DNA of 7,040 nucleotides, taken from NCBI GenBank assembly GCA_017631745.1, contig JAGBSR010000252.1:1-7040 (forward strand), in the 5' to 3' direction. The notes below the pieces were generated by a model that was not told the origin of the DNA, did no database searches, and saw only the letters and a program-made list of their open reading frames with translations. Source of the DNA: Clostridia bacterium (lineage in GTDB: Bacteria > Bacillota > Clostridia > Oscillospirales > Acutalibacteraceae). Below are positions 1 to 6,135 of this stretch, in pieces; the stretch's first letter is position 1, and every line of letters begins with the position of its first letter. The position numbers and the translations under genes were made by a program.

Positions 1-119
1 ATTTCCCAGGTTGAGATACCTGGTCTGACAGCCTCACCGGCCACCTTAAGCGCCTCTGCCGATATTCTGCAAGCCTCTCTCATAAGAGCGAGCTCGCGAG
101 TCGTCTTCAGCACGATCAT
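1..119 (-). CDS. map: Methionine aminopeptidase type I, N-terminal fragment (cut by the window edge)
   Basis: This enzyme removes the initiator methionine from new cytosolic proteins once the formyl group is gone. Only about 39 residues are visible, opening MIVLKTTRELALMREACRIS and continuing to a VRPGIST segment. That matches the N-terminal helix of type I enzymes (compare the family pattern MI-LKT--EI-LMREAGRI and V-PG--T). The metal ligands and catalytic His lie beyond the window. The ATG at 119 sits 2 bases after the adk stop. It has a GGAGG at 131-127, inside the last adk codons, so coupling to adk is likely. The position after secY-adk is the standard Firmicute arrangement, with infA and rpmJ normally following. 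The fragment is about 55% GC, visibly richer than the upstream genes. The identification is strong despite the short length. Confidence 0.9.
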   Translation of the reverse strand, partial: MIVLKTTRELALMREACRISAEALKVAGEAVRPGISTWE

Positions 120-121
120 GC

Positions 122-754
122 TTATTCCTCCAAAGCCTTCTGAACAAGAGCTGAAGTATCTTTTACTTCTTCCTGTCCTTCAACTATGAATAATTTGTTT
201 TTCTTTGCGTAGAAATCCTTGAGAGGTTCGGTCTGACTGTGATATACATCAAGTCTGTCCTTAACCGTATCAGGATGGTCGTCAGCTCTGATGATGAGCT
301 CTGCGCCGCAAGCGTTGCAGATGCCATCTTTCTCAGGCTTCTTGTAAAGCAGGTGGTATGAGTTACCGCAAGCGGGACATACTCTTCTGCCTGACATTCT
401 CTCAACAATCTTTTCGTCGGGAACTTCGATATCGATTACCTTGTCGATTTCGATGCCCATTGTGTCGAGAGCCTCAGCCTGGGGAATAGTTCTGGGGAAA
501 CCGTCGAGGATAAAACCGTTCTGGCAGTCATCCTCAGCGAGTCTTTCCTTAATAATACCGATTACGACTTCATCGGGAACAAGCTGACCTTTATCAATGA
601 ATTCCTTGGCTTTAAGACCCATTTCTGTGCCAGCCTTGAGAGCAGCACGGATAATGTTACCTGTTGATATGGCAGGAATTGAAAGCTTATCGCAGATATA
701 TTCTGCCTGTGTGCCTTTACCTGCACCGGGTGCACCTAAAAGTATTAACTTCAT
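122..754 (-). CDS. adk: Adenylate kinase, zinc-LID type
   Basis: Cytosolic enzyme that interconverts ATP + AMP and 2 ADP, and so sets the adenine nucleotide balance. The product is 210 residues, normal for the long bacterial form. The P-loop GAPGAGKGT is at residues 7-15, the AMP-site segment STGNIIRAA at 30-38 with Arg36, the DGFPRT motif at 84-89, and conserved arginines at 119, 123, 156 and 167. The LID (about 120-160) carries Cys126, Cys129, Cys146 and Cys149, a four-cysteine zinc site like that of Gram-positive enzymes; Bacillus has Asp at the fourth ligand. Residue 33 is Asn where the common motif has Asp. The start at 754 is chosen because MKLILLGAPG is the canonical N-terminus and AAAGGAG lies 8 bases upstream. 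A longer frame from a TTG at 781 would overlap secY and add 9 non-conserved residues. The gene starts 19 bases after the secY stop and is presumably co-transcribed. Confidence 0.97.
   Translation of the reverse strand: MKLILLGAPGAGKGTQAEYICDKLSIPAISTGNIIRAALKAGTEMGLKAKEFIDKGQLVPDEVVIGIIKERLAEDDCQNGFILDGFPRTIPQAEALDTMGIEIDKVIDIEVPDEKIVERMSGRRVCPACGNSYHLLYKKPEKDGICNACGAELIIRADDHPDTVKDRLDVYHSQTEPLKDFYAKKNKLFIVEGQEEVKDTSALVQKALEE
127..131 (-). promoter_or_regulatory. Ribosome binding site of map, inside the adk 3' end
   Basis: GGAGG lies in the last two sense codons before the adk stop (TAA at 124-122), 7 bases from the map ATG at 119. A ribosome finishing adk covers this site, so map translation is probably coupled to adk. 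Confidence 0.75.
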
Positions 755-760
755 GGTTAT

Positions 761-769
761 CACTCCTTT
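761..769 (-). promoter_or_regulatory. Ribosome binding site of adk
   Basis: AAAGGAGTG on the minus strand sits in the 19-base secY-adk gap. Eight bases separate its AAAGGAG core from the ATG at 754. It supports 754 as the adk start, because the upstream TTG at 781 would place this motif inside the reading frame. Confidence 0.8.
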
Positions 770-773
770 AATA

Positions 774-2093
774 TTAGTCAAGGAAGCCCTTGTAGTGTCT
801 CATCATCATCTGGCTTTCAAGCTGCTTAACTGTTTCAAGAGCAACGCCAACTACGATGATAAGTGATGTGCCACCAAGTGAAAGAGTCATGGGAGAACCA
901 ATGAGATTTGTGAACAGAGTGATGATGTTGGGGAAAAGTGCTACTACTGAAAGCAGAAGCGCGCCAAGCAGTGTCATTCTGCCAAGAATCTTCTTGATGT
1001 AATCCGATGTGGGTTTACCCGGACGAAGACCGGGAATCATACCGCTGTTCTTTCTGATGTTGTTAGCCATTTCTACGGGATTGTACTGAATGCTTGCATA
1101 GAAGTAAGCAAAGAAGAGAATCAGGAAAAAATAGATAACTGAGTAGAACCAGTGGCTTGTTGAGAAGAGACCGAAGAAGCCGGCATACTTCTCTGCTGTT
1201 GCATCACTAAGGAACATCTCTACCGTGGGAGGAAGAGAAAGGATTGATGATGCGAAGATAACGGGAAGAACACCTGACATATTAACCTTAAGAGGAATAT
1301 GTGTGCTCTGGCCGCCGTACATCTTACGACCTACAACTCTCTTTGCATACTGCACTGGGATTCTTCTTTCAGCGTTATCCATCCATACAATGAAAGCGAT
1401 CATTGCAAGAAGGCAGATAACCATGATGGGTACAAGTGCATAATAAGCACCGCCCTGAAGAATGTATGCATAAAGCATATAACCGAGAGTCGGGATACGT
1501 GATACGATACCTGCGAAGAGGATGATTGAGATACCGTTACCGATACCCTTTTCATTAACCTGCTCGCCGAGCCACATTACGAAGCATGAGCCCGCTGTGA
1601 GACAAAGGATAACTGCGAGACCCTGAAGCACTGCAGCAAAACCTGTGAAGAGGTTGCCTTCTGCGTCAGTTACTACATAACCCTGAGCTCTGAGGTAGAT
1701 GAAATATGCTGTACTCTGTAAAAGAGCAAGAGCAATTGTTGTATAACGTGTGATTGTTGCAATCTTCTTTCTGCCTTCTTCGCCTTCCTTTGAGAGTTTC
1801 TCAAGGGCGGGAATAACAACACCAAGAAGCTGGATAATAATTGAGCTGTTGATATACGGTGTGATTGACAATGCGAAAATCGTACCGTATGCGAAAGCTT
1901 CACCGGTCATCATTGACAGGTAGTTCATGAAGGTTTCGCCTGTGGGATCGATGATACCGTTATCACCTGAAATGTTTGTGAAAGGAACAGGGATTGCGGC
2001 ACCAATTCTGAAAATCAATACTATAAGTGCTGTGAAAAGCATCTTCTTACGGAGATCTGCGACTTTCCAAGCATTTATGAAAGTACTAATCAT
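774..2093 (-). CDS. secY: Protein translocase subunit SecY
   Basis: Central channel subunit of the SecYEG complex in the cytoplasmic membrane. It passes unfolded proteins driven by SecA and inserts membrane proteins delivered by the signal recognition particle. At 439 residues it is full length. Ten hydrophobic segments can be read at roughly 19-37, 70-92, 114-134, 150-174, 184-205, 215-238, 270-290, 312-334, 370-390 and 404-422. Family hallmarks are the TM2 segment SITPYINSSIIIQLL (76-90), GIGNGISIILFAGI in TM5 (183-196), the loop VGRKMYGGQSTHIPLKVN (254-271), and the fifth cytoplasmic loop with PGLRPG. The Arg of that loop is residue 357, corresponding to the SecA-interaction arginine of E. 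coli SecY. The region between TM1 and TM2 that forms the plug is intact. The ATG lies one base after the rplO stop (TGATATG), so translation is likely coupled to L15. Downstream adk and map complete the usual order. Confidence 0.98.
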   Translation of the reverse strand: MISTFINAWKVADLRKKMLFTALIVLIFRIGAAIPVPFTNISGDNGIIDPTGETFMNYLSMMTGEAFAYGTIFALSITPYINSSIIIQLLGVVIPALEKLSKEGEEGRKKIATITRYTTIALALLQSTAYFIYLRAQGYVVTDAEGNLFTGFAAVLQGLAVILCLTAGSCFVMWLGEQVNEKGIGNGISIILFAGIVSRIPTLGYMLYAYILQGGAYYALVPIMVICLLAMIAFIVWMDNAERRIPVQYAKRVVGRKMYGGQSTHIPLKVNMSGVLPVIFASSILSLPPTVEMFLSDATAEKYAGFFGLFSTSHWFYSVIYFFLILFFAYFYASIQYNPVEMANNIRKNSGMIPGLRPGKPTSDYIKKILGRMTLLGALLLSVVALFPNIITLFTNLIGSPMTLSLGGTSLIIVVGVALETVKQLESQMMMRHYKGFLD

Positions 2094-2094
2094 A

Positions 2095-2538
2095 TCAGAT
2101 CACCTCGATCTTTCCGCCTGCTGCCTCAATCTTCTGCTTTGCAGATTCGCTGATAGCGTTAGCCTGTACTGTGAGAGCCTTAGTGATTTCACCGTAACCA
2201 AGAACTTTAACGCCGTCGAGAACCTTCTTAACAAGGCCCTTTTCGATAAGTGAATCGATTGTTACTACTGCACCTGCTTCGTAGTTCGCTTCAAGTGCTG
2301 CAACATTTACGATTGCCATTTCTGTTCTGAAGATGTTGTTGAAACCTCTCTTAGGAACTCTTCTCTGAAGGGGCATCTGACCACCTTCAAAGCCGGGGCG
2401 CATACCTCTGCCGGCACGTGCCTTTTGACCTTTGTGACCTTTACCGGCTGTTTTACCCTGGCCGGAACCTGCGCCACGACCAATGCGTTTACGCTCTTTT
2501 GTTGAGCCAGCTGCAGGTGAAAGTTCGTGCAATTTCAT
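2095..2538 (-). CDS. rplO: 50S ribosomal protein L15 (uL15)
   Basis: Late-assembly protein of the large subunit that threads a long basic, glycine-rich extension into 23S rRNA. The product is 147 residues, typical for the family. The N-terminal half is unstructured and basic, with [19 protein letters not shown] at 20-38 and the signature region [18 protein letters not shown] at 49-66. The C-terminal half is the globular domain, with a [15 protein letters not shown] segment at 110-124. The start is the ATG at 2538 (MKLHELSP), 8 bases after a GAGGAGG. The frame is open further up to a GTG at 2547, but that GTG is part of the ribosome binding site itself, so the longer 150-residue version is rejected. 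The gene lies 18 bases after rpmD and one base before secY. Confidence 0.97.
   Translation of the reverse strand: MKLHELSPAAGSTKERKRIGRGAGSGQGKTAGKGHKGQKARAGRGMRPGFEGGQMPLQRRVPKRGFNNIFRTEMAIVNVAALEANYEAGAVVTIDSLIEKGLVKKVLDGVKVLGYGEITKALTVQANAISESAKQKIEAAGGKIEVI
2101..2106 (-). promoter_or_regulatory. Ribosome binding site of secY, inside the rplO 3' end
   Basis: GAGGTG is formed by the Glu and Val codons near the end of rplO and lies 7 bases from the secY ATG. The rplO stop TGA (2097-2095) falls between the two. The site is therefore fully inside the upstream gene, which suggests that secY initiation depends on ribosomes terminating on rplO. Confidence 0.75.
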
Positions 2539-2544
2539 TTTACG

Positions 2545-2553
2545 CACCTCCTC
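2545..2553 (-). promoter_or_regulatory. Ribosome binding site of rplO (decides the start)
   Basis: GAGGAGGTG on the minus strand is a near-perfect Shine-Dalgarno sequence, with 8 bases between its GAGGAGG core and the ATG at 2538. Its last three bases form an in-frame GTG that could be mistaken for the start codon. Confidence 0.85.
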
Positions 2554-2556
2554 AAA

Positions 2557-2736
2557 TTAAGCTTCGCTCGTTTCGATAAGGTGTGAAATTTTCTTCACCT
2601 TACCCTGAGTCTGGGGATTGTTCGGCTGAACTGAAACGTCGCCGATTTTCTTAAGACCAAGAGCCTGGGCTGTAGCAATCTGATCTTTCTTTGAACCGAT
2701 AAGGCTCTTAACAAGCTTTACCTTAATGTCTGCCAT
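2557..2736 (-). CDS. rpmD: 50S ribosomal protein L30 (uL30), small gene
   Basis: Small globular protein of the large subunit. It is present in most bacteria but absent from some lineages and from plastids. I translated 59 residues directly from the sequence: it opens MADIKVKLVKSLIGSKKDQI and continues with TAQALGLKKIGD, then QPNNPQTQGKVKKISHL. The IGSKKDQIATAQALGLKKIG stretch (residues 13-32) matches the family signature of a lysine-rich helix followed by LGL-KI. The short bacterial form of about 60 residues is usual. The start at 2736 is preceded by TAAGGAGG, in which the rpsE stop codon (2753-2751) runs straight into the ribosome binding site. The location between rpsE and rplO is the canonical one. 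The gene is short enough to be dropped by length filters. Confidence 0.97.
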   Translation of the reverse strand: MADIKVKLVKSLIGSKKDQIATAQALGLKKIGDVSVQPNNPQTQGKVKKISHLIETSEA

Positions 2737-2744
2737 CTTGTACG

Positions 2745-2753
2745 CCCTCCTTA
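2745..2753 (-). promoter_or_regulatory. Merged rpsE stop codon and rpmD ribosome binding site
   Basis: TAAGGAGGG joins the S5 stop (2753-2751) to the L30 Shine-Dalgarno sequence, with about 9 bases to the ATG at 2736. It also fixes the start of the short rpmD gene. Confidence 0.8.
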
Positions 2754-3251
2754 ACCTAAGATTTCTTTTGCAGTCTTACCGCGAATCTCAGCAACTTCTT
2801 CTACGTTGCGAAGCTTTGAAAGACCGTCGATTGTAGCTCTTACTACGTTACAGGGGTTGTTTGAACGAAGAGCCTTTGTACGAATATCTTTGATACCTAC
2901 TGTTTCAACAACGGCACGAACGGGGCCGCCTGCGATAACACCGGTACCGGGTGCAGCAGGCTTAAGAAGAACTACGCCTGCGCCGAACTTACCGATAATC
3001 TCGTGGGGAATTGTTGTTCCCTTAAGAGCAACCTTCATAAGGTTTTTCTTAGCGTCTTCGATACCCTTGCGGATAGCGTCAGGAACTTCGCCTGACTTAC
3101 CGAGACCGAAGCCGATGATGCCGTTGCCATCACCAACAACTACAAGAGCTGAGAACTTGAAAATTCTACCACCCTTAACTGTCTTTGATACACGGTTGAT
3201 GGCTACAACACGTTCTGTAAGTTCATAAGCTGATGCATCAATTTTAGTCAT
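2751..3251 (-). CDS. rpsE: 30S ribosomal protein S5 (uS5)
   Basis: Small-subunit protein near the decoding region that contacts S4 and S8; mutations affect accuracy and spectinomycin response. The product is 166 residues, matching E. coli and Bacillus. The N-terminal double-stranded-RNA-binding-like domain has the loop [12 protein letters not shown] at 20-31, followed by [12 protein letters not shown] and the [20 protein letters not shown] helix. The C-terminal domain has [15 protein letters not shown] and [16 protein letters not shown]. The VSKTVKGG loop (21-28), where spectinomycin-resistance changes are known in other bacteria, is unaltered, so no resistance at this locus is predicted. The start at 3251 has AGGAGG 9 bases upstream in the 18-base gap after rplR. 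Confidence 0.98.
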   Translation of the reverse strand: MTKIDASAYELTERVVAINRVSKTVKGGRIFKFSALVVVGDGNGIIGFGLGKSGEVPDAIRKGIEDAKKNLMKVALKGTTIPHEIIGKFGAGVVLLKPAAPGTGVIAGGPVRAVVETVGIKDIRTKALRSNNPCNVVRATIDGLSKLRNVEEVAEIRGKTAKEILG

Positions 3252-3269
3252 AATTAATTTCCTCCTTGC

Positions 3270-3629
3270 TTAGAACTTCAGGCCGCCGGCACGAGCACCT
3301 TCTGCGAGCTCCTGTACACGACCGTGATAGATATAGCCGGCTCTGTCAAATACGCATTCTTCGATGCCCTTTTCCTTAGCGCGACTTGCTAATGTTTCGC
3401 CCACCTTGTGAGCTGCTGCTTTGTTACCGCCGTACTCTGTGAAATCCTTCTCAACGCTTGATGCGGATGCGAGTGTCACACCGTTAACATCGTCGATGAG
3501 CTGAGCATAGATATGGCTGAGTGAACGGTAAACATTCAGACGAGGACAAGCTGCAGTACCGCTGATCTTAGCACGTACTCTCTTCTGTCTTCTCTTTCTT
3601 GCTTTATTTGCGTCTTGTTTACTAACCAT
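3270..3629 (-). CDS. rplR: 50S ribosomal protein L18 (uL18)
   Basis: Large-subunit protein that binds 5S rRNA together with L5 and forms the central protuberance. The product is 119 residues, the normal length. A strongly basic N-terminus ([18 protein letters not shown], 8-25) leads into [19 protein letters not shown] (29-47), and the C-terminus has the conserved [20 protein letters not shown] block (94-113) and ends GGLKF. The start at 3629 has AAAGGAG upstream with about 10 bases of spacing, in the 24-base gap after rplF. It lies between rplF and rpsE as in the standard spc order. Nothing in the sequence is unusual. Confidence 0.97.
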   Translation of the reverse strand: MVSKQDANKARKRRQKRVRAKISGTAACPRLNVYRSLSHIYAQLIDDVNGVTLASASSVEKDFTEYGGNKAAAHKVGETLASRAKEKGIEECVFDRAGYIYHGRVQELAEGARAGGLKF

Positions 3630-3653
3630 TGAAATATCACTCCTTTACCTATC

Positions 3654-4193
3654 TTATTTACCCTTACCGGCTTTACCTTCTTTGCGGCGGATGTATTCGT
3701 CAACATACTTGATACCTTTGCCCTTGTAGGGTTCGGGAGGTCTCTTTTCACGAATTTCTGCTGCAAACTGGCCAACCTTCTGCTTATCAGCGCCGCTAAC
3801 TGTAACCTTGTTACCGTTAACTTCTACTGTGATGCCTTCGGGTGCTTCCATGATTACGTCGTGTGAGAAACCGATCTTCATCCAAAGAGCTGTGCCCTTT
3901 ACTTCAGCACGGTAACCGATACCGTTGATTTCGAGTTCCTTCTTGTAGCCGTTTGAAACACCTTCGATCATGTTAGCGATAAGTGTACGGGTAAGACCGT
4001 GAAGTGATCTGTTTTCTTTCTGATCATTAGGACGAGTAACTGTGATTGTGTCGCCGTCCTTAGTGATTGTAATGTTGCTGTTCATGGTTCTTGAAAGTGT
4101 GCCCTTAGCACCCTTTACTGTTACAGTGCTACCGTCAACAACAACTTCTACTCCTGCGGGGATCGCGATGGGAGCTCTACCAATTCTTGACAT
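3654..4193 (-). CDS. rplF: 50S ribosomal protein L6 (uL6)
   Basis: Large-subunit protein located near the sarcin-ricin loop and the elongation-factor binding site. The product is 179 residues, the standard length. Two duplicated domains are visible. The first (about 1-82) begins [17 protein letters not shown]. The second (about 83-175) contains [15 protein letters not shown] (134-148) and the family signature [11 protein letters not shown] (153-163), and ends in a lysine/glycine-rich tail. The start at 4193 is set by AAGGAGGTG, which overlaps the rpsH stop as TAAGGAGG, with 7 bases between the GGAGG core and the ATG. The intergenic gap is 12 bases. Confidence 0.98.
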   Translation of the reverse strand: MSRIGRAPIAIPAGVEVVVDGSTVTVKGAKGTLSRTMNSNITITKDGDTITVTRPNDQKENRSLHGLTRTLIANMIEGVSNGYKKELEINGIGYRAEVKGTALWMKIGFSHDVIMEAPEGITVEVNGNKVTVSGADKQKVGQFAAEIREKRPPEPYKGKGIKYVDEYIRRKEGKAGKGK

Positions 4194-4198
4194 GTCAG

Positions 4199-4208
4199 CA
4201 CCTCCTTA
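4199..4208 (-). promoter_or_regulatory. Merged rpsH stop codon and rplF ribosome binding site
   Basis: TAAGGAGGTG joins the S8 stop (4208-4206) to the L6 Shine-Dalgarno sequence, with 7 bases between its core and the ATG at 4193. The arrangement is the same as at rplN/rplX. Confidence 0.8.
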
Positions 4209-4604
4209 CCATACGAATGCAAGAACTTCGCCGCCTACGTTAGCCTTACGAGCGTCCTTGTCAGTCATAACACCCTTGGGTGTTGAAAGGATAGCGATAC
4301 CGAGACCTTTCATTACCTTAGGCATGTCTTCAACATTTGTATAAATTCTTAAGCCAGGCTTTGATACTCTTCTGAGACCAGTGATAACCTGTGACTTATT
4401 GGGACCGTACTTGAGCTGAATGTCAAGCACACCCTGCTTACCGTCTTCTTCAACGGTGAAGCTCTTGATGTAACCTTCATCAACAAGAATCTGAGCAATT
4501 GCCTTCTTCATGTTGGATGCAGGAACTTTAACTGAATCGTGTTTTGCTGAGTTAGCGTTACGAATTCTTGTAAGCATATCAGCGATAGCGTCTGTGATTT
4601 GCAT
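4206..4604 (-). CDS. rpsH: 30S ribosomal protein S8 (uS8)
   Basis: Primary 16S rRNA-binding protein of the central domain of the small subunit. In E. coli it also represses its own operon by binding mRNA near the start of rplE; that control is not established for Firmicutes and I see no obvious matching element in the 18-base gap before rplE here. The product is 132 residues, normal length. The N-terminus [17 protein letters not shown] is typical, and the C-terminal RNA-binding signature STPKGVMTD is at 107-115, followed by GGEVLAFVW. The start at 4604 follows AGGAGG with about 10 bases of spacing. The 33-base gap before it, after rpsN, is the longest in the window. Confidence 0.98.
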   Translation of the reverse strand: MQITDAIADMLTRIRNANSAKHDSVKVPASNMKKAIAQILVDEGYIKSFTVEEDGKQGVLDIQLKYGPNKSQVITGLRRVSKPGLRIYTNVEDMPKVMKGLGIAILSTPKGVMTDKDARKANVGGEVLAFVW

Positions 4605-4637
4605 TATTCCTTTACCTCCTTATAAATTTGCAATTGC

Positions 4638-4823
4638 TTACCAGCTTGCTTTCTTAACGCCGGGAATCTGACCAGCGTGAGCAAGTTCTCTGAAGCAGAT
4701 ACGGCATATTCCGTACTTACGGAGATAAGCGTGAGGTCTGCCACAGATCTTGCATCTGTTATACGCTCTTGTTGAGTACTTAGCAGGTCTCTGCTGCTTT
4801 ACTTTCATAGCGGTTTTTGCCAT
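4638..4823 (-). CDS. rpsN: 30S ribosomal protein S14, short zinc-binding type (uS14 type Z)
   Basis: Late-assembly protein of the small-subunit head. The product is 61 residues, the short form typical of Firmicutes and Actinobacteria, rather than the roughly 89-100-residue form without zinc ligands. The zinc site is complete: Cys24, Cys27, Cys40 and Cys43 in two C-x2-C pairs (RCKICGR and GICRICF). The flanking [15 protein letters not shown] and [11 protein letters not shown] segments are the family norm. Zinc-limited bacteria often carry a second S14 without cysteines elsewhere in the genome; none is in this window. The start at 4823 has AGGAGG 9 bases upstream in the 18-base gap after rplE. 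Confidence 0.98.
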   Translation of the reverse strand: MAKTAMKVKQQRPAKYSTRAYNRCKICGRPHAYLRKYGICRICFRELAHAGQIPGVKKASW

Positions 4824-4841
4824 TGTAACTTACCTCCTTAA

Positions 4842-5381
4842 TTATTTCTCAAAGGGAGCGCCCATAAGTGAAAGGAGCTCTCTTGCTTCTTCGTCAGTCT
4901 TGGAAGTGGTAACGAAGCAGATGTCCATACCACGAACCTTGTCGATCTTATCATATTCGATTTCAGGGAAAATAAGCTGTTCCTTGATACCTACTGAGTA
5001 GTTACCTCTGCCGTCGAAAGCGTTGGGGTTGATACCTCTGAAGTCACGAACTCTGGGGAGAGCAAGGTTGAAGAATCTGTCAACAAATTCATACATCTTG
5101 TCGCCTCTGAGTGTAACCTTAGCACCGATAACCATGCCTTCACGGAGTTTGAAGTTAGCTACTGATTTCTTTGCCTTGCAAAGAACGGGCTGCTGACCTG
5201 TAATCTGTCTGAGATCGGAAACTACAGCGTCAAGAACCTTTGAGTTAGCGATTGCTTCGCCGCAAGCTACGTTGATAACAACTTTTTCAAGCTTAGGGAT
5301 TTGCATAACGCTCTTATAACCGAACTTTTTCATCATCTGAGGTGCAACCTCATTGACGTAAGCTTCTTTTAATCTAGCCAT
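4842..5381 (-). CDS. rplE: 50S ribosomal protein L5 (uL5)
   Basis: 5S rRNA-binding protein of the central protuberance that also contacts the P-site tRNA and the small-subunit head. The product is 179 residues, the usual length. Conserved blocks are [14 protein letters not shown] (33-46), [19 protein letters not shown] (60-78) followed by [22 protein letters not shown] (124-141) and [21 protein letters not shown] (150-170). Family members often read N-G-G where this protein has VACGEA, a minor variation. The start at 5381 has GGGAGG 9 bases upstream. The rplX gene ends in two tandem TAA codons (5402-5397) directly before this binding site. Confidence 0.98.
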   Translation of the reverse strand: MARLKEAYVNEVAPQMMKKFGYKSVMQIPKLEKVVINVACGEAIANSKVLDAVVSDLRQITGQQPVLCKAKKSVANFKLREGMVIGAKVTLRGDKMYEFVDRFFNLALPRVRDFRGINPNAFDGRGNYSVGIKEQLIFPEIEYDKIDKVRGMDICFVTTSKTDEEARELLSLMGAPFEK

Positions 5382-5399
5382 TGTTATGTTCCTCCCTTA

Positions 5400-5726
5400 T
5401 TATTCAAAGTGTGCAAGACAGTCGCTGTGCTTGCAAGCACGCATCTTCTTGCCCTTTTCGTCGATCACGTGGCCAACTCTTGTAGGTCTGCCACACTTGG
5501 GGCATACGAGCTGAACTTTGCAAGCATAGAGAGCTGCTTCAGCTTCGATGATACCGCCCTGTTCGCCCATCTTACGAGGCTTAACGTGCTTCTTAACAAC
5601 GTTTACCTTCTCGACAATAACTTTGCCTTCTGAGGGGCTAACAGCCATTACTTTACCTCTAGCGCCACGATCTTTACCGCTGATAACAGCTACTGTGTCG
5701 CCTGATTTAACATGAACTTTACTCAT
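5400..5726 (-). CDS. rplX: 50S ribosomal protein L24 (uL24) with a cysteine-containing C-terminal ribbon
   Basis: Assembly-initiating protein of the large subunit that binds the 5' domain of 23S rRNA near the exit tunnel. The product is 108 residues. The N-terminal KOW domain is clear: [21 protein letters not shown] at 6-26, then [10 protein letters not shown] (41-50) and GGIIEAEA (57-64). The C-terminal part carries CPKCG (Cys75, Cys78), then TRVGH and a second pair Cys98 and Cys103 in ACKHSDC. Clostridial L24 proteins often end in a C-x2-C ribbon; here the second pair is spaced C-x4-C with a His100 between, so the ligand set is uncertain. The E. coli protein lacks these cysteines. The start at 5726 follows TAAGGAGGTG, in which the rplN stop merges with the binding site. 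The gene ends with tandem in-frame TAA codons. Confidence 0.96.
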   Translation of the reverse strand: MSKVHVKSGDTVAVISGKDRGARGKVMAVSPSEGKVIVEKVNVVKKHVKPRKMGEQGGIIEAEAALYACKVQLVCPKCGRPTRVGHVIDEKGKKMRACKHSDCLAHFE

Positions 5727-5731
5727 CGTGA

Positions 5732-5741
5732 CACCTCCTTA
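5732..5741 (-). promoter_or_regulatory. Merged rplN stop codon and rplX ribosome binding site
   Basis: TAAGGAGGTG combines the L14 stop (TAA, 5741-5739) with a strong Shine-Dalgarno sequence. Seven bases separate the GGAGG core from the L24 ATG at 5726. A terminating ribosome lies directly over the next binding site, which favours re-initiation. Confidence 0.8.
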
Positions 5742-6107
5742 AAGTACTTCCGGAGCAAGTGAGAGAATCTTGAGATAATCCTTATCACGAAGCTCTCTTG
5801 CTACGGGTCCAAAGATACGAGTACCCTTGGGGTTTTTATCTTCTTTGATGATTACGGCTGCATTTTCGTCGAAACGAATGTATGTGCCGTCATCACGGCG
5901 AACGCCTGTTGCAGTACGTACAACTACTGCCTTAACAACGTCGCCTTTCTTAACGATTCCGCCAGGTGCTGCTTTCTTAACAGAAGCAACAATGACGTCG
6001 CCGATGTTAGCATATCTTCTTCCGGTACCGCCAAGAACACGGATGCACATGATTTCTTTAGCGCCTGTGTTGTCAGCTACCTTAAGATAAGTCTGCTGCT
6101 GGATCAT
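5739..6107 (-). CDS. rplN: 50S ribosomal protein L14 (uL14)
   Basis: Large-subunit protein at the subunit interface. It forms intersubunit contacts and is the docking site for the silencing factor RsfS. The product is 122 residues, the near-invariant family length. Recognisable blocks are [19 protein letters not shown] (1-19), CIRVLGG (21-27), the signature [20 protein letters not shown] (31-50), [12 protein letters not shown] (54-65) and [17 protein letters not shown] (92-108). The start at 6107 has AAAGGAGG upstream with about 9 bases of spacing, in a 28-base gap after rpsQ. The gene sits between rpsQ and rplX as in the standard spc operon. Confidence 0.98.
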   Translation of the reverse strand: MIQQQTYLKVADNTGAKEIMCIRVLGGTGRRYANIGDVIVASVKKAAPGGIVKKGDVVKAVVVRTATGVRRDDGTYIRFDENAAVIIKEDKNPKGTRIFGPVARELRDKDYLKILSLAPEVL

Positions 6108-6135
6108 TGTATTTGGCCTCCTTTAGCTGCACCAA

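Noticed and set aside
755..781. Upstream extension of adk from a TTG at 781, adding nine residues
   Set aside because: The extension overlaps the secY end, reads through the adk ribosome binding site, and is not part of the conserved Adk N-terminus, which begins at MKLILLGAPG.
2539..2547. GTG at 2547 as the start of rplO
   Set aside because: The GTG is part of the GAGGAGGTG Shine-Dalgarno sequence that serves the ATG at 2538, and L15 proteins begin with MKLHEL or similar.
2806..3228. A 140-codon open frame on the plus strand opposite rpsE
   Set aside because: It lies entirely within a clear S5 gene, its translation is rich in Pro, Thr and Ser with no recognisable domain, and it has no sensible operon context. 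It is an antisense shadow of a codon-biased gene.
4605..4637. Possible internal promoter or leader in the longest intergenic gap (rpsN/rpsH)
   Set aside because: Only 33 bases are available, most of them AT-rich spacer and the ribosome binding site. There is no paired -35/-10 arrangement or hairpin that I can support.
5382..5399. An S8-type autoregulatory mRNA site before rplE, as in E. coli
   Set aside because: The gap is 18 bases and I cannot see a helix resembling the 16S S8-binding site around the rplE start. S8 feedback at this point is not established in Firmicutes.
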